A stretch of DNA of 64,000 bases from Pseudozobellia sp. WGM2 (GCF_017810075.1 NZ_JADNYK010000002.1:1-64000), one strand, 5' to 3'; numbered from the stretch's first letter, positions 36,760 to 46,513 are shown. A program made the numbers and translations. The notes: generated from the letters alone by a model not told the origin.

Positions 36760-38514
36760 ATGTACAGAAGTCATACCTGCGGAGAGCTCCGTGAATCACA
36801 CATTGAAACAAAAGTAACCCTCTCTGGTTGGGTACAAAAAACAAGAGATAAAGGATTTGTAGTTTGGGTAGATTTACGTGATCGTTATGGCATAACCCAA
36901 TTGGTGTTCGACGAAGACAGAACCTCTTCTAAACTTCTCGAACAAGCAAGAAACCTCGGTCGTGAATTTGTGGTTCAAGTAGAAGGTGAAGTCATCGAAA
37001 GAAGCTCAAAAAACCCAAATTTATCTACGGGAAACATAGAGGTTTTAGTTGAGGAGTTGACAGTTCTCAATGAATCGAAAACACCACCCTTTACCATAGA
37101 AAATGAAACCGATGGCGGCGAAGACCTGCGAATGAAATATAGGTACTTAGACATTCGCAGAAGCCCAGTAAAAAACAACCTTATTTTTAGAAGTAAGGTA
37201 ACCATGGAGGTTCGCAAATATTTGGCCGATAAAGGTTTTATCGAAGTAGAAACACCTTATCTTATCAAATCGACCCCAGAGGGTGCTCGTGATTTTGTAG
37301 TACCTAGCCGTATGAACGAAGGTCAATTTTATGCCCTGCCACAATCTCCCCAGACCTTTAAGCAACTCTTGATGGTCGGCGGTATGGATAAGTATTTTCA
37401 GATAGTAAAATGCTTTCGAGATGAAGATTTACGAGCAGATAGACAACCTGAATTTACACAAATCGACTGCGAAATGGCTTTCGTCGAACAAGAAGATATT
37501 CTTGATGTTTTTGAAGGATTGACCAAATACTTGCTGAAAGAAATAAACGGAGTAGAAATATCGGCATTCCCGAGAATTACCTATGACGATGCCATGCGCA
37601 TTTACGGGAACGATAAACCTGATATTAGGTTCGGTATGGAGTTTGCCGAATTGAACGACATTGCACAACATAAAGATTTTAATGTATTTAACTCTGCAGA
37701 ACTAGTAGTGGCCATAGCAGTGCCTAAGGCTGCCAGTTACACCAGAAAAGAAATCGACGGTCTTGTTGATTGGGTAAAGAGACCTCAAATCGGGGCGAAG
37801 GGCATGGTATATGTCAAATGCAACGAAGATGGTTCTTTTAAGTCTTCTGTAGATAAATTTTATGACCAAGAAGATTTGGCCAAATGGGCAGAAGCTACCG
37901 AAGCCGAACCGGGCGACCTTATATGTGTACTTTCTGGCGATAAGAACAAAACCCGGACTCAATTGAGTGCTTTACGCATGGAAATGGCAACTCGGTTAGG
38001 CTTGAGAAAAGCGGATGAATTTGCCCCACTTTGGGTTATTGATTTTCCGTTATTGGAGCTAGATGAAGAAACCGGTAACTATCACGCGATGCACCACCCG
38101 TTCACATCACCTAAGCCGGGTCAACTAGAGCTTTTAGAAAGTGACCCGGGCGCTGTTAGGGCAAATGCTTATGATTTAGTGCTTAACGGTAATGAAATAG
38201 GTGGTGGATCCATTCGAATTCATGATAAAGAGGTTCAAAGTACCATGTTCAAACACTTGGGCTTTACACCAGAAGAGGCCAAAGCGCAGTTTGGGTTTCT
38301 TATGGATGCCTTTCAATATGGGGCGCCACCGCATGGGGGTATTGCTTTCGGCTTAGACCGATTAGTAGCCATACTTGGTGGTCAAGAAACTATACGCGAT
38401 TTCATTGCATTCCCGAAAAACAATAGCGGTCGAGACGTAATGATCGATGCGCCGGCAGCGATTGACGACGAGCAATTGAAAGAGTTGAGCTTAAAACTAA
38501 ACCTACCTTCTTAG
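36760..38514 (+). CDS. aspS: Aspartate--tRNA ligase
   Basis: A 584-residue class II synthetase charging tRNA-Asp. The N-terminal OB-fold anticodon domain (about 1-105) has the motif [11 protein letters not shown]. The catalytic core carries motif 2 as [16 protein letters not shown] and motif 3 as G-I-A-F-G-L-D-R-L. The bacterial GAD insertion lies between about residues 280 and 420. The longer frame from TTG 36736 is rejected because it adds eight residues and covers the -7 box. The start [10 protein letters not shown] is the common one for Bacteroidota. Whether it also charges tRNA-Asn cannot be told here. It is divergent from susC. Confidence 0.97.
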   Translation: MYRSHTCGELRESHIETKVTLSGWVQKTRDKGFVVWVDLRDRYGITQLVFDEDRTSSKLLEQARNLGREFVVQVEGEVIERSSKNPNLSTGNIEVLVEELTVLNESKTPPFTIENETDGGEDLRMKYRYLDIRRSPVKNNLIFRSKVTMEVRKYLADKGFIEVETPYLIKSTPEGARDFVVPSRMNEGQFYALPQSPQTFKQLLMVGGMDKYFQIVKCFRDEDLRADRQPEFTQIDCEMAFVEQEDILDVFEGLTKYLLKEINGVEISAFPRITYDDAMRIYGNDKPDIRFGMEFAELNDIAQHKDFNVFNSAELVVAIAVPKAASYTRKEIDGLVDWVKRPQIGAKGMVYVKCNEDGSFKSSVDKFYDQEDLAKWAEATEAEPGDLICVLSGDKNKTRTQLSALRMEMATRLGLRKADEFAPLWVIDFPLLELDEETGNYHAMHHPFTSPKPGQLELLESDPGAVRANAYDLVLNGNEIGGGSIRIHDKEVQSTMFKHLGFTPEEAKAQFGFLMDAFQYGAPPHGGIAFGLDRLVAILGGQETIRDFIAFPKNNSGRDVMIDAPAAIDDEQLKELSLKLNLPS

Positions 38515-38574
38515 ATTAATTATGAGATAAAGGGTTTCAAGTTTTTTAATACCTTTAAATAGGTTCTATATTAG

Positions 38575-40359
38575 ATGCCCAACCGACTAAAACATTTATC
38601 TACCCAATTTCTTAAGTGGCGATATAAAAATATCTCCAGCAAAACTTTTACGCACTTAATGAGCGTTTTGGTAGGGCTATTGGCGGGTCTTGCGTCAGTG
38701 ACGCTCAAGAATATCGTTTATTTTATAGAAGCTTCTTTAGAGAAGGGCATCCTTATTTCCAATAATAGCATCTATTTCATCTTGCCGATTATTGGTCTCA
38801 CCTTGGTTTTCCTCTATGTAAAATTCATTCATAAAGAAAAATTGGGCCATGCGGTTTCATCGATACTTTTTTCCTTATCAAAGAAAAAAGGCGTCATTCC
38901 TCCCAAGCATATTTATACACAATTGATAACGGCACCATTGACGATTGGTTTCGGTGGTTCTACAGGACTTTTAGGCCCGGCAGTTTCGACCGGTGCGGCA
39001 ATTAGTTCTAATCTGGGACGATTTTTTCACATCAATTCAAAAACAAGATCATTGTTGATTGCCTGTGCTTCGGCAGGTGCAATCGCCTCTATTTTTCAAT
39101 CACCGATTGCTGCCATTATTTTTGCCGTAGAGGTCTTTAGTTTAGATTTTACAATGCTTTCTATGCTGCCTCTATTATTGGCTTCAATATCTGGAGTTCT
39201 AACTTCTTATTTTTTTCTAGGGAACGAGGTGCTGTTCAAGTTTACCATTACCCAAAATTTTGAAGTCAAAGACACCCTGTTCTATATCATACTAGGTGTA
39301 GGAACTGCGTTCGCCTCGATATACTTTACACGTATGTATTTTGGCATTCTTAAACTTTTTGAACCGTTAAAAAGTCCGAAATACAAACTCTTGGTAGGCG
39401 GTGCGGCAATTGGTATTATGCTTTATTTCATACCTCCGCTCTATGGTGAAGGGTTCGGATTCATTAACGACCTTTTGGATGGCGACCATATTAAGGCATT
39501 AGGCAAAACTCCTTTCGATAATTACACATCGAACATTTGGGTTGTTATAGCATTGCTATTCGGAATTACTATTTTTAAAGCTGTAGCAATGACCACCACC
39601 TTAGCTGCTGGTGGGGCCGGGGGAATTTTTATTCCCACGATGGTTATGGGCAGTGCTTTGGGTAATGTTATGGCCAAGGTCATCAATAATTCCGGTCTTG
39701 GTTTTGGAGTATCAGAAAGCAATTTTACACTTATCGGTATGGCAGGTCTTATCGCGGGTGTACTTCACGCACCACTAACGGCCATCTTCTTGATTGCAGA
39801 GATTACTGGGGGGTACGAACTATTTGTACCGTTAATGATCACAGCTTCAATATCTTATTTAATAACTCGAAATGCGATCGACTACACCATCTATACTCGA
39901 GAGCTCGCCAAAAGCGGTGCGCTTCTAACCCATAATAAAGACCAATCGGTATTGACGCTGATGCAACTAGATGATGTGTTAGAAACAAATTTTAAAACCG
40001 TGCATCCATCAATGAGTCTTGGCGATATGTTACATCGTTCGGTAGCTAAATCTGCAAGAAATATATTTCCGGTAGTCAATGAAGAAAAAGCATTGGTCGG
40101 TATTGTTCTATTGGATGATATTCGCGAATTTATGTTCGATACTTCTTTATATGAGAGTACTAAAGTAGAGACCTTCATGCATAATGCACCTGAGCATATC
40201 TTCTATGAAAAAGATAGTATGAAAAAAGTGATGAAAAAATTTCAAGATAGCGGTGCGTGGAACCTTCCGGTTATAAAGAATGGTAAATACATCGGTTTTA
40301 TCTCGAAGTCGAAACTACTTACTGCTTACCGCAGAGAGTTGATTAACTTTACCCGCTAG
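38575..40359 (+). CDS. ClC family chloride channel/transporter with CBS domains
   Basis: A 594-residue protein: a ClC membrane domain (about 25-440) plus two CBS domains (about 455-590). The G-R-E-G-P motif of ClC exchangers appears as G131-L-L-G-P135, so the gating glutamate position is Leu133. In the next conserved block F-A-V-E186-V187-F, the position of the intracellular proton glutamate is Val, as in channel-type ClCs. The G-G-I-F-I-P motif near residue 349 is intact, while the first G-S-G-I-P motif is degenerate. A passive anion channel, or another selectivity, is inferred rather than 2Cl-/H+ exchange. It starts 60 bases after aspS. The CBS pair may bind adenine nucleotides. Confidence 0.88.
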   Translation: MPNRLKHLSTQFLKWRYKNISSKTFTHLMSVLVGLLAGLASVTLKNIVYFIEASLEKGILISNNSIYFILPIIGLTLVFLYVKFIHKEKLGHAVSSILFSLSKKKGVIPPKHIYTQLITAPLTIGFGGSTGLLGPAVSTGAAISSNLGRFFHINSKTRSLLIACASAGAIASIFQSPIAAIIFAVEVFSLDFTMLSMLPLLLASISGVLTSYFFLGNEVLFKFTITQNFEVKDTLFYIILGVGTAFASIYFTRMYFGILKLFEPLKSPKYKLLVGGAAIGIMLYFIPPLYGEGFGFINDLLDGDHIKALGKTPFDNYTSNIWVVIALLFGITIFKAVAMTTTLAAGGAGGIFIPTMVMGSALGNVMAKVINNSGLGFGVSESNFTLIGMAGLIAGVLHAPLTAIFLIAEITGGYELFVPLMITASISYLITRNAIDYTIYTRELAKSGALLTHNKDQSVLTLMQLDDVLETNFKTVHPSMSLGDMLHRSVAKSARNIFPVVNEEKALVGIVLLDDIREFMFDTSLYESTKVETFMHNAPEHIFYEKDSMKKVMKKFQDSGAWNLPVIKNGKYIGFISKSKLLTAYRRELINFTR

Positions 40360-40418
40360 GTTCATGATATAGATACTCTCGGAATCATTACCATAGAATA
40401 TTTTAATTTTTTTTCATT

Positions 40419-40676
40419 ATGAAATATCTAATTACACTCATCATCATAGCATCATTCACATCCATTGTCTACGGATTTACGATTCAATCAGAAGCACCAG
40501 TGGCATCTAATAAACTAATTGGTTTTGGCACGGTCGGTATTTTTTTGGTTGCCATGCCTTTGTTTCTTATTAAACATAGTAAGGGCAAGAAAATGAAAGA
40601 CTATATGCTGACTGAGGAAAACATCAAAAAAATGCGACAAAAATCATCTGAAAAGCCTGAAAATCAATCAAGTTAG
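40419..40676 (+). CDS. Small two-helix membrane protein
   Basis: An 85-residue protein with helices at about 2-20 and 35-53, followed by a charged cytoplasmic tail (K-H-S-K-G-K-K-M-K-D-Y-M-L-T-E-E-N-I-K-K). Similar short proteins occur in Flavobacteriaceae next to ClC or cold-shock genes. I know of no function. It starts 59 bases after the ClC gene, so co-transcription is possible. Confidence 0.65.
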   Translation: MKYLITLIIIASFTSIVYGFTIQSEAPVASNKLIGFGTVGIFLVAMPLFLIKHSKGKKMKDYMLTEENIKKMRQKSSEKPENQSS

Positions 40677-40767
40677 ATTGAATTATTATCACTTTTGTAA
40701 AATAACCTATTCAAAAAATCGCTAATTTTAGAGAAACGAACAATTTATCAACTAATTTTTTATTGGC

Positions 40768-40962
40768 ATGACTGGTACAGTAAAGTTTTTTAATGGGTCT
40801 AAAGGTTACGGATTTATTACTAACGACGATACGGGAAAAGACATCTTTGTACATGCTACCGCTCTCAAAGGTATTGAACTAAACGAGGGCGATAAAGTGG
40901 AGTATGTTGAAGAAGAAGGTAGAAAGGGCATAGTTGCCGCACAAGTACAGGTGATAGGATAA
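40768..40962 (+). CDS. Cold-shock domain protein
   Basis: A 64-residue single OB-fold RNA chaperone. RNP1 reads K12-G-Y-G-F-I17 and RNP2 reads D25-I-F-V-H29. The length is typical of CspA-like proteins. The leader is short: a near-consensus -7 box TAATTTTA at 40723-40730 would leave only about 30 untranslated bases, so the long thermosensing leader of E. coli cspA is absent. A strong terminator follows. Confidence 0.95.
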   Translation: MTGTVKFFNGSKGYGFITNDDTGKDIFVHATALKGIELNEGDKVEYVEEEGRKGIVAAQVQVIG

Positions 40963-40995
40963 CTATTTAGCGTTACCCTTTTTGAGAACTGAGAG

Positions 40996-41022
40996 CCCTT
41001 ACTAAAACGTAAGGGTTTTTTT
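40996..41022 (+). terminator. Rho-independent terminator of the cold-shock gene
   Basis: The stem CCCTTAC / GTAAGGG has a six-base loop and is followed by seven T, 33 bases after the stop codon. Confidence 0.93.
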
Positions 41023-41030
41023 AATGGAAT

Positions 41031-41480
41031 TCAATTCAGGTTTCTTTTTTGAACAAAAAAGCGTTTTAACAGATCGCTAGCTTCATTTTCCATTATTCCT
41101 GCCAAAATTTCGGTTTTAGGATGCATTTGAGTACCCATGGCCATAAAACCCCTTTGAGAATCCGCTGCCCCATAGACCACTTTTGAGATTTGGCTCCAGT
41201 ATAGTGCACCAGCGCACATTTGACATGGCTCTAATGTGACATAAAGTGTACAACCTTTTAAATATTTACCCCCTATAAAATTAGCGGCTGCGGTAATAGC
41301 TTGCATTTCAGCATGAGCTGTGACATCTTTCAACTGTTCTGTAAGATTGTGCGCGCGGGCAATAATTCTGTTCTGAACCACGACTATCGCACCAACAGGT
41401 ACCTCGCCCATATCATATGCAGTTTCAGCCTCTTGAAGCGCCTTTTTCATAAAGTAATTATCGTCGAAGGGTTGAAGCAT
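41031..41480 (-). CDS. tadA: tRNA-specific adenosine deaminase
   Basis: A 149-residue zinc deaminase that converts A34 to inosine in tRNA-Arg(ACG). The zinc/catalytic motif H56-A-E58 and the second motif P-C86-Q-M-C89 are intact, with the flanking G-A-I-V-V and L-Y-V-T-L-E-P-C typical of TadA rather than of cytidine deaminases. The C-terminal helix ends L-L-K-R-F-F-V-Q-K-R. It converges on the cold-shock gene across a terminator. Confidence 0.93.
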   Translation of the reverse strand: MLQPFDDNYFMKKALQEAETAYDMGEVPVGAIVVVQNRIIARAHNLTEQLKDVTAHAEMQAITAAANFIGGKYLKGCTLYVTLEPCQMCAGALYWSQISKVVYGAADSQRGFMAMGTQMHPKTEILAGIMENEASDLLKRFFVQKRNLN

Positions 41481-41618
41481 GAATCTGGTTTAGCAGACAA
41501 TAATACTAATTTAAGCTCTGGTATAAAAGAGTCGACTCTATATCTTAAATTAAAATAAAAAAGCCTTGACATCTTCCCCCGAATGAATGCCAAGGCCAAA
41601 CAACAAGTGTTTTTACTT

Positions 41619-42743
41619 TTAGTCCTTTTCGTAAAAAGCTTTATAAACTTCTTCAAAATTACCGTCGCCATCATCATCATAGCTTTCGGTAATAACCATA
41701 GCGCTATCGGTTATTTCTAAGAACCCACTAGGTGTTGTGATTATATCGTCACTACCACCTGCTTCATAAACTTCTTCGTAAGTTCCATCTTCATCGGTCT
41801 CAGAAATAGAATAGTAGACGATAATCAAATTTTCAGAGCCTTCAGGATAAGACCATTTGCCGGTCTCAATAAAATCTAAGAATTCTTCACCGTATTGACC
41901 ATCGAGATCACGAAATATGTATCTACCCGAATATTCAAATGTGCCATCGGCATTAAAGACCAACTTTTCAAACTCAGTGGTATCACAGCCATATTCATAG
42001 CAGTTTTCTTCACCAACAATCTCAGTTTCGGTCATGCCTTGGTACGTTTCTTCCCATCTGGTTAAACCCCAAGTGCCTACCAAATCTGCATTACCACCCC
42101 AGGCTTGGATAGTTACGCAGACTTCTTGCGGAGCACTTATATTGCCGGCATCATCATAAACACATATGATATAACAAAACTCTCCTGGTTGTATATTCGA
42201 ACTCAAATCTATATCAAGTTCTGTTTCGGTCATTTTAGCGGTTTGAACTAAATTTTTTCCGAATCTTGATCTGCGGTCCTTACGTAATTTACCGCTAACT
42301 TCAGGTCCTTCTTGATTTGCAATAATATCTACATCGTAATAACTATCTGAAACCTCGCCATCAACTGCCTTAAATTGAATATATGCCCCTGTAATATCGG
42401 CATCCGAAGAGATAGGAATTGAAAATCCCTCGTCTAAAACACCTGTATTCGACACATTAGGAAGAGTTAGGTCAATGGCCTCATTGGGAACTGGTGGTGC
42501 ACCCTCTATTTTTGTACCCCCTACAATTACGATATTATCAGAAATGGTATTCGATTCTTCGGAAGAAAGCTCTTCTTCTTGCTCCTCCACAATTTCTTCT
42601 TCCTCTTCCTCCTCCTGTTCTACAACCGGCTCTTCTATTACTTCTTGTTTTGTTTCGGGTCCGTCATCTTTACCGCATGAGGTAAATTGAAGAAAAACTA
42701 TTAAGAGCATCAGGGAAAGGGAAATTTTTTTGTGATTTTTCAT
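41619..42743 (-). CDS. Surface-type lipoprotein with lipocalin-like domain (paralogue A)
   Basis: A 374-residue lipoprotein with lipobox T-S-C23 followed by G-K-D-D-G-P-E. The C-x-K-D-D pattern fits the lipoprotein export signal that sends lipoproteins to the outside of the outer membrane in Flavobacteriia. A very acidic linker with long Glu runs spans residues 35-65. A domain with D-S-Y-Y-D-V-D and P-G-E-F-C-Y-I-I-C-V-Y-D follows, then a lipocalin-like part starting L-V-G-T-W-G-L-T-R-W-E. The C-terminus holds D356-D-D-G-D-G-N-F-E-E-V-Y367, resembling an EF-hand loop. It is clearly paralogous to the next upstream gene, with about 80 bases between them. Function unknown. Confidence 0.8.
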   Translation of the reverse strand: MKNHKKISLSLMLLIVFLQFTSCGKDDGPETKQEVIEEPVVEQEEEEEEEIVEEQEEELSSEESNTISDNIVIVGGTKIEGAPPVPNEAIDLTLPNVSNTGVLDEGFSIPISSDADITGAYIQFKAVDGEVSDSYYDVDIIANQEGPEVSGKLRKDRRSRFGKNLVQTAKMTETELDIDLSSNIQPGEFCYIICVYDDAGNISAPQEVCVTIQAWGGNADLVGTWGLTRWEETYQGMTETEIVGEENCYEYGCDTTEFEKLVFNADGTFEYSGRYIFRDLDGQYGEEFLDFIETGKWSYPEGSENLIIVYYSISETDEDGTYEEVYEAGGSDDIITTPSGFLEITDSAMVITESYDDDGDGNFEEVYKAFYEKD

Positions 42744-42821
42744 AAGATAGTATTTAAATTATATCGCATATTTAGGTCGAGTATGGCGATTACCTATTTT
42801 TACTTGTTGACTGTTAAAGCC

Positions 42822-44033
42822 TTACTGTTTGACATAAAAACTGAGATAGCCAGTATCATTGTTATCCACTTGTCCGTCGGCATTAAGATCTTCTCCTAAA
42901 TTTTCGGTTCCGAAGCCAACCGTAAAATTATCTGAATGAATAGTGGCGGGGCCAAAAGGGAAGATATCACCCTCACCGACAGGATTAATGTATTCATAGG
43001 TACCCTCTTGGTCTTCGAAGAGTTGATTGTATTCTACCAGAATAATATCTCTATCCGTTTCATTAAAAGACCAATTACCAGTAATTGTATAATTTAAAAA
43101 GTCGTCTATTATTACTGCCTCACAGGAGGCTTCAGAAGCTTCAAAATCAAATCGAGTTCTTACTGATTTGTACGTATGGGTATAAGTGCCGTCTGCTTTA
43201 AAATCGAAAATCTCTTCTTCTTTTGTGGTGCATGTTTCATAATCGAAAGAATTTCCATTTTCACAAACAAACGAATACATAAAGCATCCTTCTTCACCCA
43301 CTAATTGGGTTGTAATATCACCGTTGGGGAAATAAACTTCATTTTTACTGTAATGCCACTCCCCTATCAAATCATCATAACCGCCCCATCCTTTGACTTC
43401 TAAACAAACTTCTTGTGGTTCACTTATATTTCCATTTGCATCGTACACAGCAATGAGATAGCAAAATTCACCTCCAGCAACTATGTCTGGGGTAAAAACA
43501 ACATTAAGGTTATAATATGAATACTTGACCGAACCAATCCGAGACTTGGCACCGAAGTTTCGTGAATAACCAAAACTCTTAAGTTTATCTGTCTTTGCAA
43601 ACGGACTATTCGATGCTAAATCAACATCATAATAATTATCGGAAACTAAGGCATCATTTACTTTAAATTGAATGTAAGCCCCAATAAAATCTTCACTAGA
43701 TGTTAATTCGGCATTAAAACCTTCATCTACGAACGCGCTTCCGCCATAGGTCTCAATATCGAAGGAAATGGCAGCAGTAGAAACAGGTAATGCCCCTTCA
43801 ACCTTAGTACCGCCTTTAATGGTGACATTATCAAGAAATAGGTTTGATTCTTCTGCAGTAACCTCTTCTACAGGCTCTTCAACTTCCTCTGGTTCTTCTT
43901 CCGGTTCGGGCTCGGGCTGTTCAACTACGGCTTCCTGTTTCGTTTCAGGACCATCGTCTTTGCTACACGAAGCAATTACAAGCATTAAAACGAATACGAC
44001 AAACAATAATAGAGACTTTGATAAATTTTTCAT
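42822..44033 (-). CDS. Surface-type lipoprotein with lipocalin-like domain (paralogue B)
   Basis: A 403-residue lipoprotein with lipobox A-S-C23 and the export signal S-K-D-D-G-P-E. It shares the stretch K-D-D-G-P-E-T-K-Q-E with paralogue A, then has a Pro/Glu-rich linker (about 33-60). The same order follows: S-D-N-Y-Y-D-V-D, G-G-E-F-C-Y-L-I-A-V-Y-D, P-Q-E-V-C, and a lipocalin-like half beginning L-I-G-E-W-H-Y. The C-terminal D382-L-N-A-D-G-Q-V-D-N-N-D393 matches the EF-hand calcium-loop pattern at every ligand position. Four extra cysteines (C-F-M-Y-S-F-V-C and later) are not in paralogue A. Probably a tandem duplication; function unknown. Confidence 0.8.
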   Translation of the reverse strand: MKNLSKSLLLFVVFVLMLVIASCSKDDGPETKQEAVVEQPEPEPEEEPEEVEEPVEEVTAEESNLFLDNVTIKGGTKVEGALPVSTAAISFDIETYGGSAFVDEGFNAELTSSEDFIGAYIQFKVNDALVSDNYYDVDLASNSPFAKTDKLKSFGYSRNFGAKSRIGSVKYSYYNLNVVFTPDIVAGGEFCYLIAVYDANGNISEPQEVCLEVKGWGGYDDLIGEWHYSKNEVYFPNGDITTQLVGEEGCFMYSFVCENGNSFDYETCTTKEEEIFDFKADGTYTHTYKSVRTRFDFEASEASCEAVIIDDFLNYTITGNWSFNETDRDIILVEYNQLFEDQEGTYEYINPVGEGDIFPFGPATIHSDNFTVGFGTENLGEDLNADGQVDNNDTGYLSFYVKQ

Positions 44034-44063
44034 GACAACAGGCTGTATTGGTTTAGTAATTTA

Positions 44064-45440
44064 TTATGAACGATTTTGGAAGTCTATTTTTTTATATAAT
44101 GGAATTTTTAATCCTAAGTAAACATCAGAAGTCTTACTGCTGTTAGACAAGAGGTTGGTCAGCAATGACCCTGACCCTATCGTCAACGGACCCAACCTAA
44201 AACCGAAACCCCAAGCAAATTCTCCGTATTGTCGAATACTTAGCGGGGTGTACAGACTGAAAATTTTTGTTTCGATTCTTGGTGCCAATGTAAGCGTATT
44301 TAGGGTTCCGTAGGCGTTCGCCTTTCCTGATTTAATTGCCGAGACCGTGCCATGAAGGCCTACATAAAAAATGCTTTTCAAGTAATAATCGGCCGAAAGG
44401 TGTAAGGTAGTGGGCAAATTCAATTTCGAGGGGCCCAAATCAACAGATCCCGTATAGTTGTCATCAAGTACTTGTTCAATATCTTTTGTATCGAATTCTG
44501 AAGCCATAACGTCTCCGTCAAGATTGTATGAGGTGGTCTCGGCCTGACTATAATTTATCGCCCCTAAATCGGTCAACGCAAGGCCAACCTTTAATTTATA
44601 CTGCTGCTGCCTTCTGCCCGATATGTCACCATCTAGAATTCGTGGCCTATATTCATATACCATTCCTAAATCGAAGCCAAAGCCGCCCTCAAGGCTATCA
44701 AAATTTATATCATCGCTGTCAAAATCTTGTGAAAACCCATATTGAAGGCTCCCCGTTGTGGCTAGAGAATTATTGAATCCGGTATAATTGCCTGTCAGTT
44801 GGGGAGAATTGGCAAATAAGCCCCCGGCACCAAAAAGATATTTTGCCGTAAACCCAGCTTTTAGAAAGCTGGTCTTTTTATCCATTAAAATGCGACCATA
44901 GCTCAGACCGATTTCACCAAAAACATGCACGGTACCGCTTAGGTCTTTCATATCAAATTCAAAATCGTTGTTGACATCAAAACCATCGGAAATACTCTCA
45001 TAAAGATTGCCGCTAATATTATCTAGGTTTAAGTAACCTCGTGCTCTTGTGGTAATTGCAATACTATGCCTTTGACCCATATTGAACATAAAAGACGGCC
45101 CGAGTACATCTGCATTGGCAAAGAAATGATTTTCATTTGTTGGAAATCGCTGGGCATTATCTTCAAAATCAAACCCTTCATCACTATTTAAAAGGTCTTT
45201 CAGTGAAATTCCGAAATAATCACTCCCCCCAAAAGCACTTACAGAAAATAAATTGATATCGGCACTCATTGGTGAGCCCACTACATTTGCGGGGTTATAT
45301 ATTACGCCGTGTACACCTGCATAATTATCAATTGCATGACCTATGTAACTTTGACCAATGGCATTTATAGGAAATAAACACGAGAGTAGAAAAAGGTAAT
45401 AACACGCTGTCTTATGCAATAAACTTTTGGTAAATTTCAT
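44064..45440 (-). CDS. DUF5723 family outer membrane beta-barrel protein
   Basis: A 458-residue exported protein with a signal peptide (about 1-29, cleaved near A-I-G-Q). The segment Y-A-G-V-H-G-V-I-Y-N-P-A-N-V-V close to the mature N-terminus and the repeated beta-strands are typical of DUF5723 proteins, predicted barrels of the Bacteroidota outer membrane. Its function is unknown. It lies 31 bases upstream of the two surface lipoproteins on the same strand and may be co-transcribed with them, which hints at a surface complex. Confidence 0.82.
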   Translation of the reverse strand: MKFTKSLLHKTACYYLFLLSCLFPINAIGQSYIGHAIDNYAGVHGVIYNPANVVGSPMSADINLFSVSAFGGSDYFGISLKDLLNSDEGFDFEDNAQRFPTNENHFFANADVLGPSFMFNMGQRHSIAITTRARGYLNLDNISGNLYESISDGFDVNNDFEFDMKDLSGTVHVFGEIGLSYGRILMDKKTSFLKAGFTAKYLFGAGGLFANSPQLTGNYTGFNNSLATTGSLQYGFSQDFDSDDINFDSLEGGFGFDLGMVYEYRPRILDGDISGRRQQQYKLKVGLALTDLGAINYSQAETTSYNLDGDVMASEFDTKDIEQVLDDNYTGSVDLGPSKLNLPTTLHLSADYYLKSIFYVGLHGTVSAIKSGKANAYGTLNTLTLAPRIETKIFSLYTPLSIRQYGEFAWGFGFRLGPLTIGSGSLLTNLLSNSSKTSDVYLGLKIPLYKKIDFQNRS

Positions 45441-45748
45441 ATTGGTCAGTTGATTTACTTAATCAATATTCATGGAAAATTCACCATCATATATGCTCTC
45501 GGGCAAATTTCAGAGAGTAGAAAATGATGCTAATTTCAATCAGGTCAATATTTTCTTAGGGGGAAGTATTGAAAATAAAAACCTAACCAAGAAACACTTG
45601 GTTGCCAAACATTAAAGCAGATAATATAGGTGAAGATGGGGCGCGGTCAATAATATAACCATGGCTAAAATAGTTCAATAGCAAAGGATAAGAAATACCC
45701 AATAGTGGGTATTTTTACTCTATTTCTACCATTCTTTTATACATATCG
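45441..45748. other. Intergenic region between DUF5723 gene and LuxR gene
   Basis: About 300 bases with no ORF. It should contain the promoter of the minus-strand DUF5723-lipoprotein genes, but no clear TAnnTTTG box was found on that strand. It holds an inverted repeat AACCAAG-AAACA-CTTGGTT at 45585-45603 (possible operator) and the terminator-like hairpin listed at 45693-45714. Confidence 0.5.
45693..45714 (-). terminator. Probable terminator of PAS-LuxR gene 1
   Basis: The stem AAATACCC / GGGTATTT has a six-base loop, 35 bases past the stop of the minus-strand regulator. The T tract on that strand is short (TTTCTTAT), so efficiency is uncertain. Confidence 0.55.
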
Positions 45749-46513
45749 TTAAAATAAATGGTTTTCATTACAGTAATTTACGATTTCAAGGGAATTCTTA
45801 AAATTCAATTTCGATAAAATATTCTTTCGGTGTGTGGCCGTGGTATGAGTGCTAATATTCAATTTGTTAGATATCTCTTTAGTGGTATGACCTTTTGACA
45901 AAAGTCTTACGATGTCTAATTCACGATTGCTTAAATTATCGATGATCAAGCTCTTTGAATAATTCTTGTAAAACAGGGTCTCATACTCATTATTTGCATT
46001 TAACTTTTTGCACACCCCGACCATAGGCTGCCTCTTGGTATTACCCATTATGGTATTTTGAGAAAAACCTAGAATTGGCTTACCCTTAGAATCAAAATAT
46101 AAAGGGGTTTGATGAACTTGAATATTAACATAAATTCCTTGTTTATTCTTTAGTCTGTAATTCCAATAATACACACACTTAACTCGTTCCTTTTGAGGTA
46201 CATTATTCATTGTATAGACCATTAGGTCGTCTAAAATTTTTAGCCAGTTAGGTACATCTTGAGGATGAATTTTTGAAAAATGATAAGGCATACCTTGTTC
46301 TCGAACCTCTTTTTTTTCATACCCTAATAAGGTCTCATAATTGTCACAGACGTAGTCGTATTTTTGGGTTACCGTGTTTTGAACTAGAATAAATGATTGT
46401 AACTTAGGCAGGTATTGGTCTAATTCTTCTAGTTTTCTAATATGTTTTTTTACGGCTAAATGATCAATTTTATCATTTGTACTGAATGTTCTCTCGTACG
46501 ATTCTAAATTCAT
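45749..46513 (-). CDS. PAS-LuxR transcriptional regulator 1
   Basis: A 254-residue regulator. The N-terminal half (about 35-165) is PAS-like (Y-V-C-D-N-Y-E-T-L-L-G-Y, then Y-Y-W-N-Y-R-L-K-N-K-Q-G-I-Y-V). The C-terminal 60 residues form a GerE/LuxR helix-turn-helix: N-L-S-N-R-E-L-D-I-V-R-L-L-S-K-G-H-T-T-K-E-I-S, then S-T-H-T-T-A-T-H-R-K-N-I-L. There is no receiver domain, so it is not a classic response regulator. The PAS domain may sense a ligand or redox state. It is paralogous to the next upstream gene. Targets are unknown; the neighbouring surface-protein genes are candidates. Confidence 0.87.
   Translation of the reverse strand: MNLESYERTFSTNDKIDHLAVKKHIRKLEELDQYLPKLQSFILVQNTVTQKYDYVCDNYETLLGYEKKEVREQGMPYHFSKIHPQDVPNWLKILDDLMVYTMNNVPQKERVKCVYYWNYRLKNKQGIYVNIQVHQTPLYFDSKGKPILGFSQNTIMGNTKRQPMVGVCKKLNANNEYETLFYKNYSKSLIIDNLSNRELDIVRLLSKGHTTKEISNKLNISTHTTATHRKNILSKLNFKNSLEIVNYCNENHLF

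Noticed and set aside
42475-42690. Plus-strand ORFs opposite the Glu-rich stalk of the lipoprotein gene, encoding Ser/Leu-rich peptides
   Set aside because: They are mirror images of the GAA/GAG runs of the minus-strand lipoprotein, with no start context and no conserved motif.
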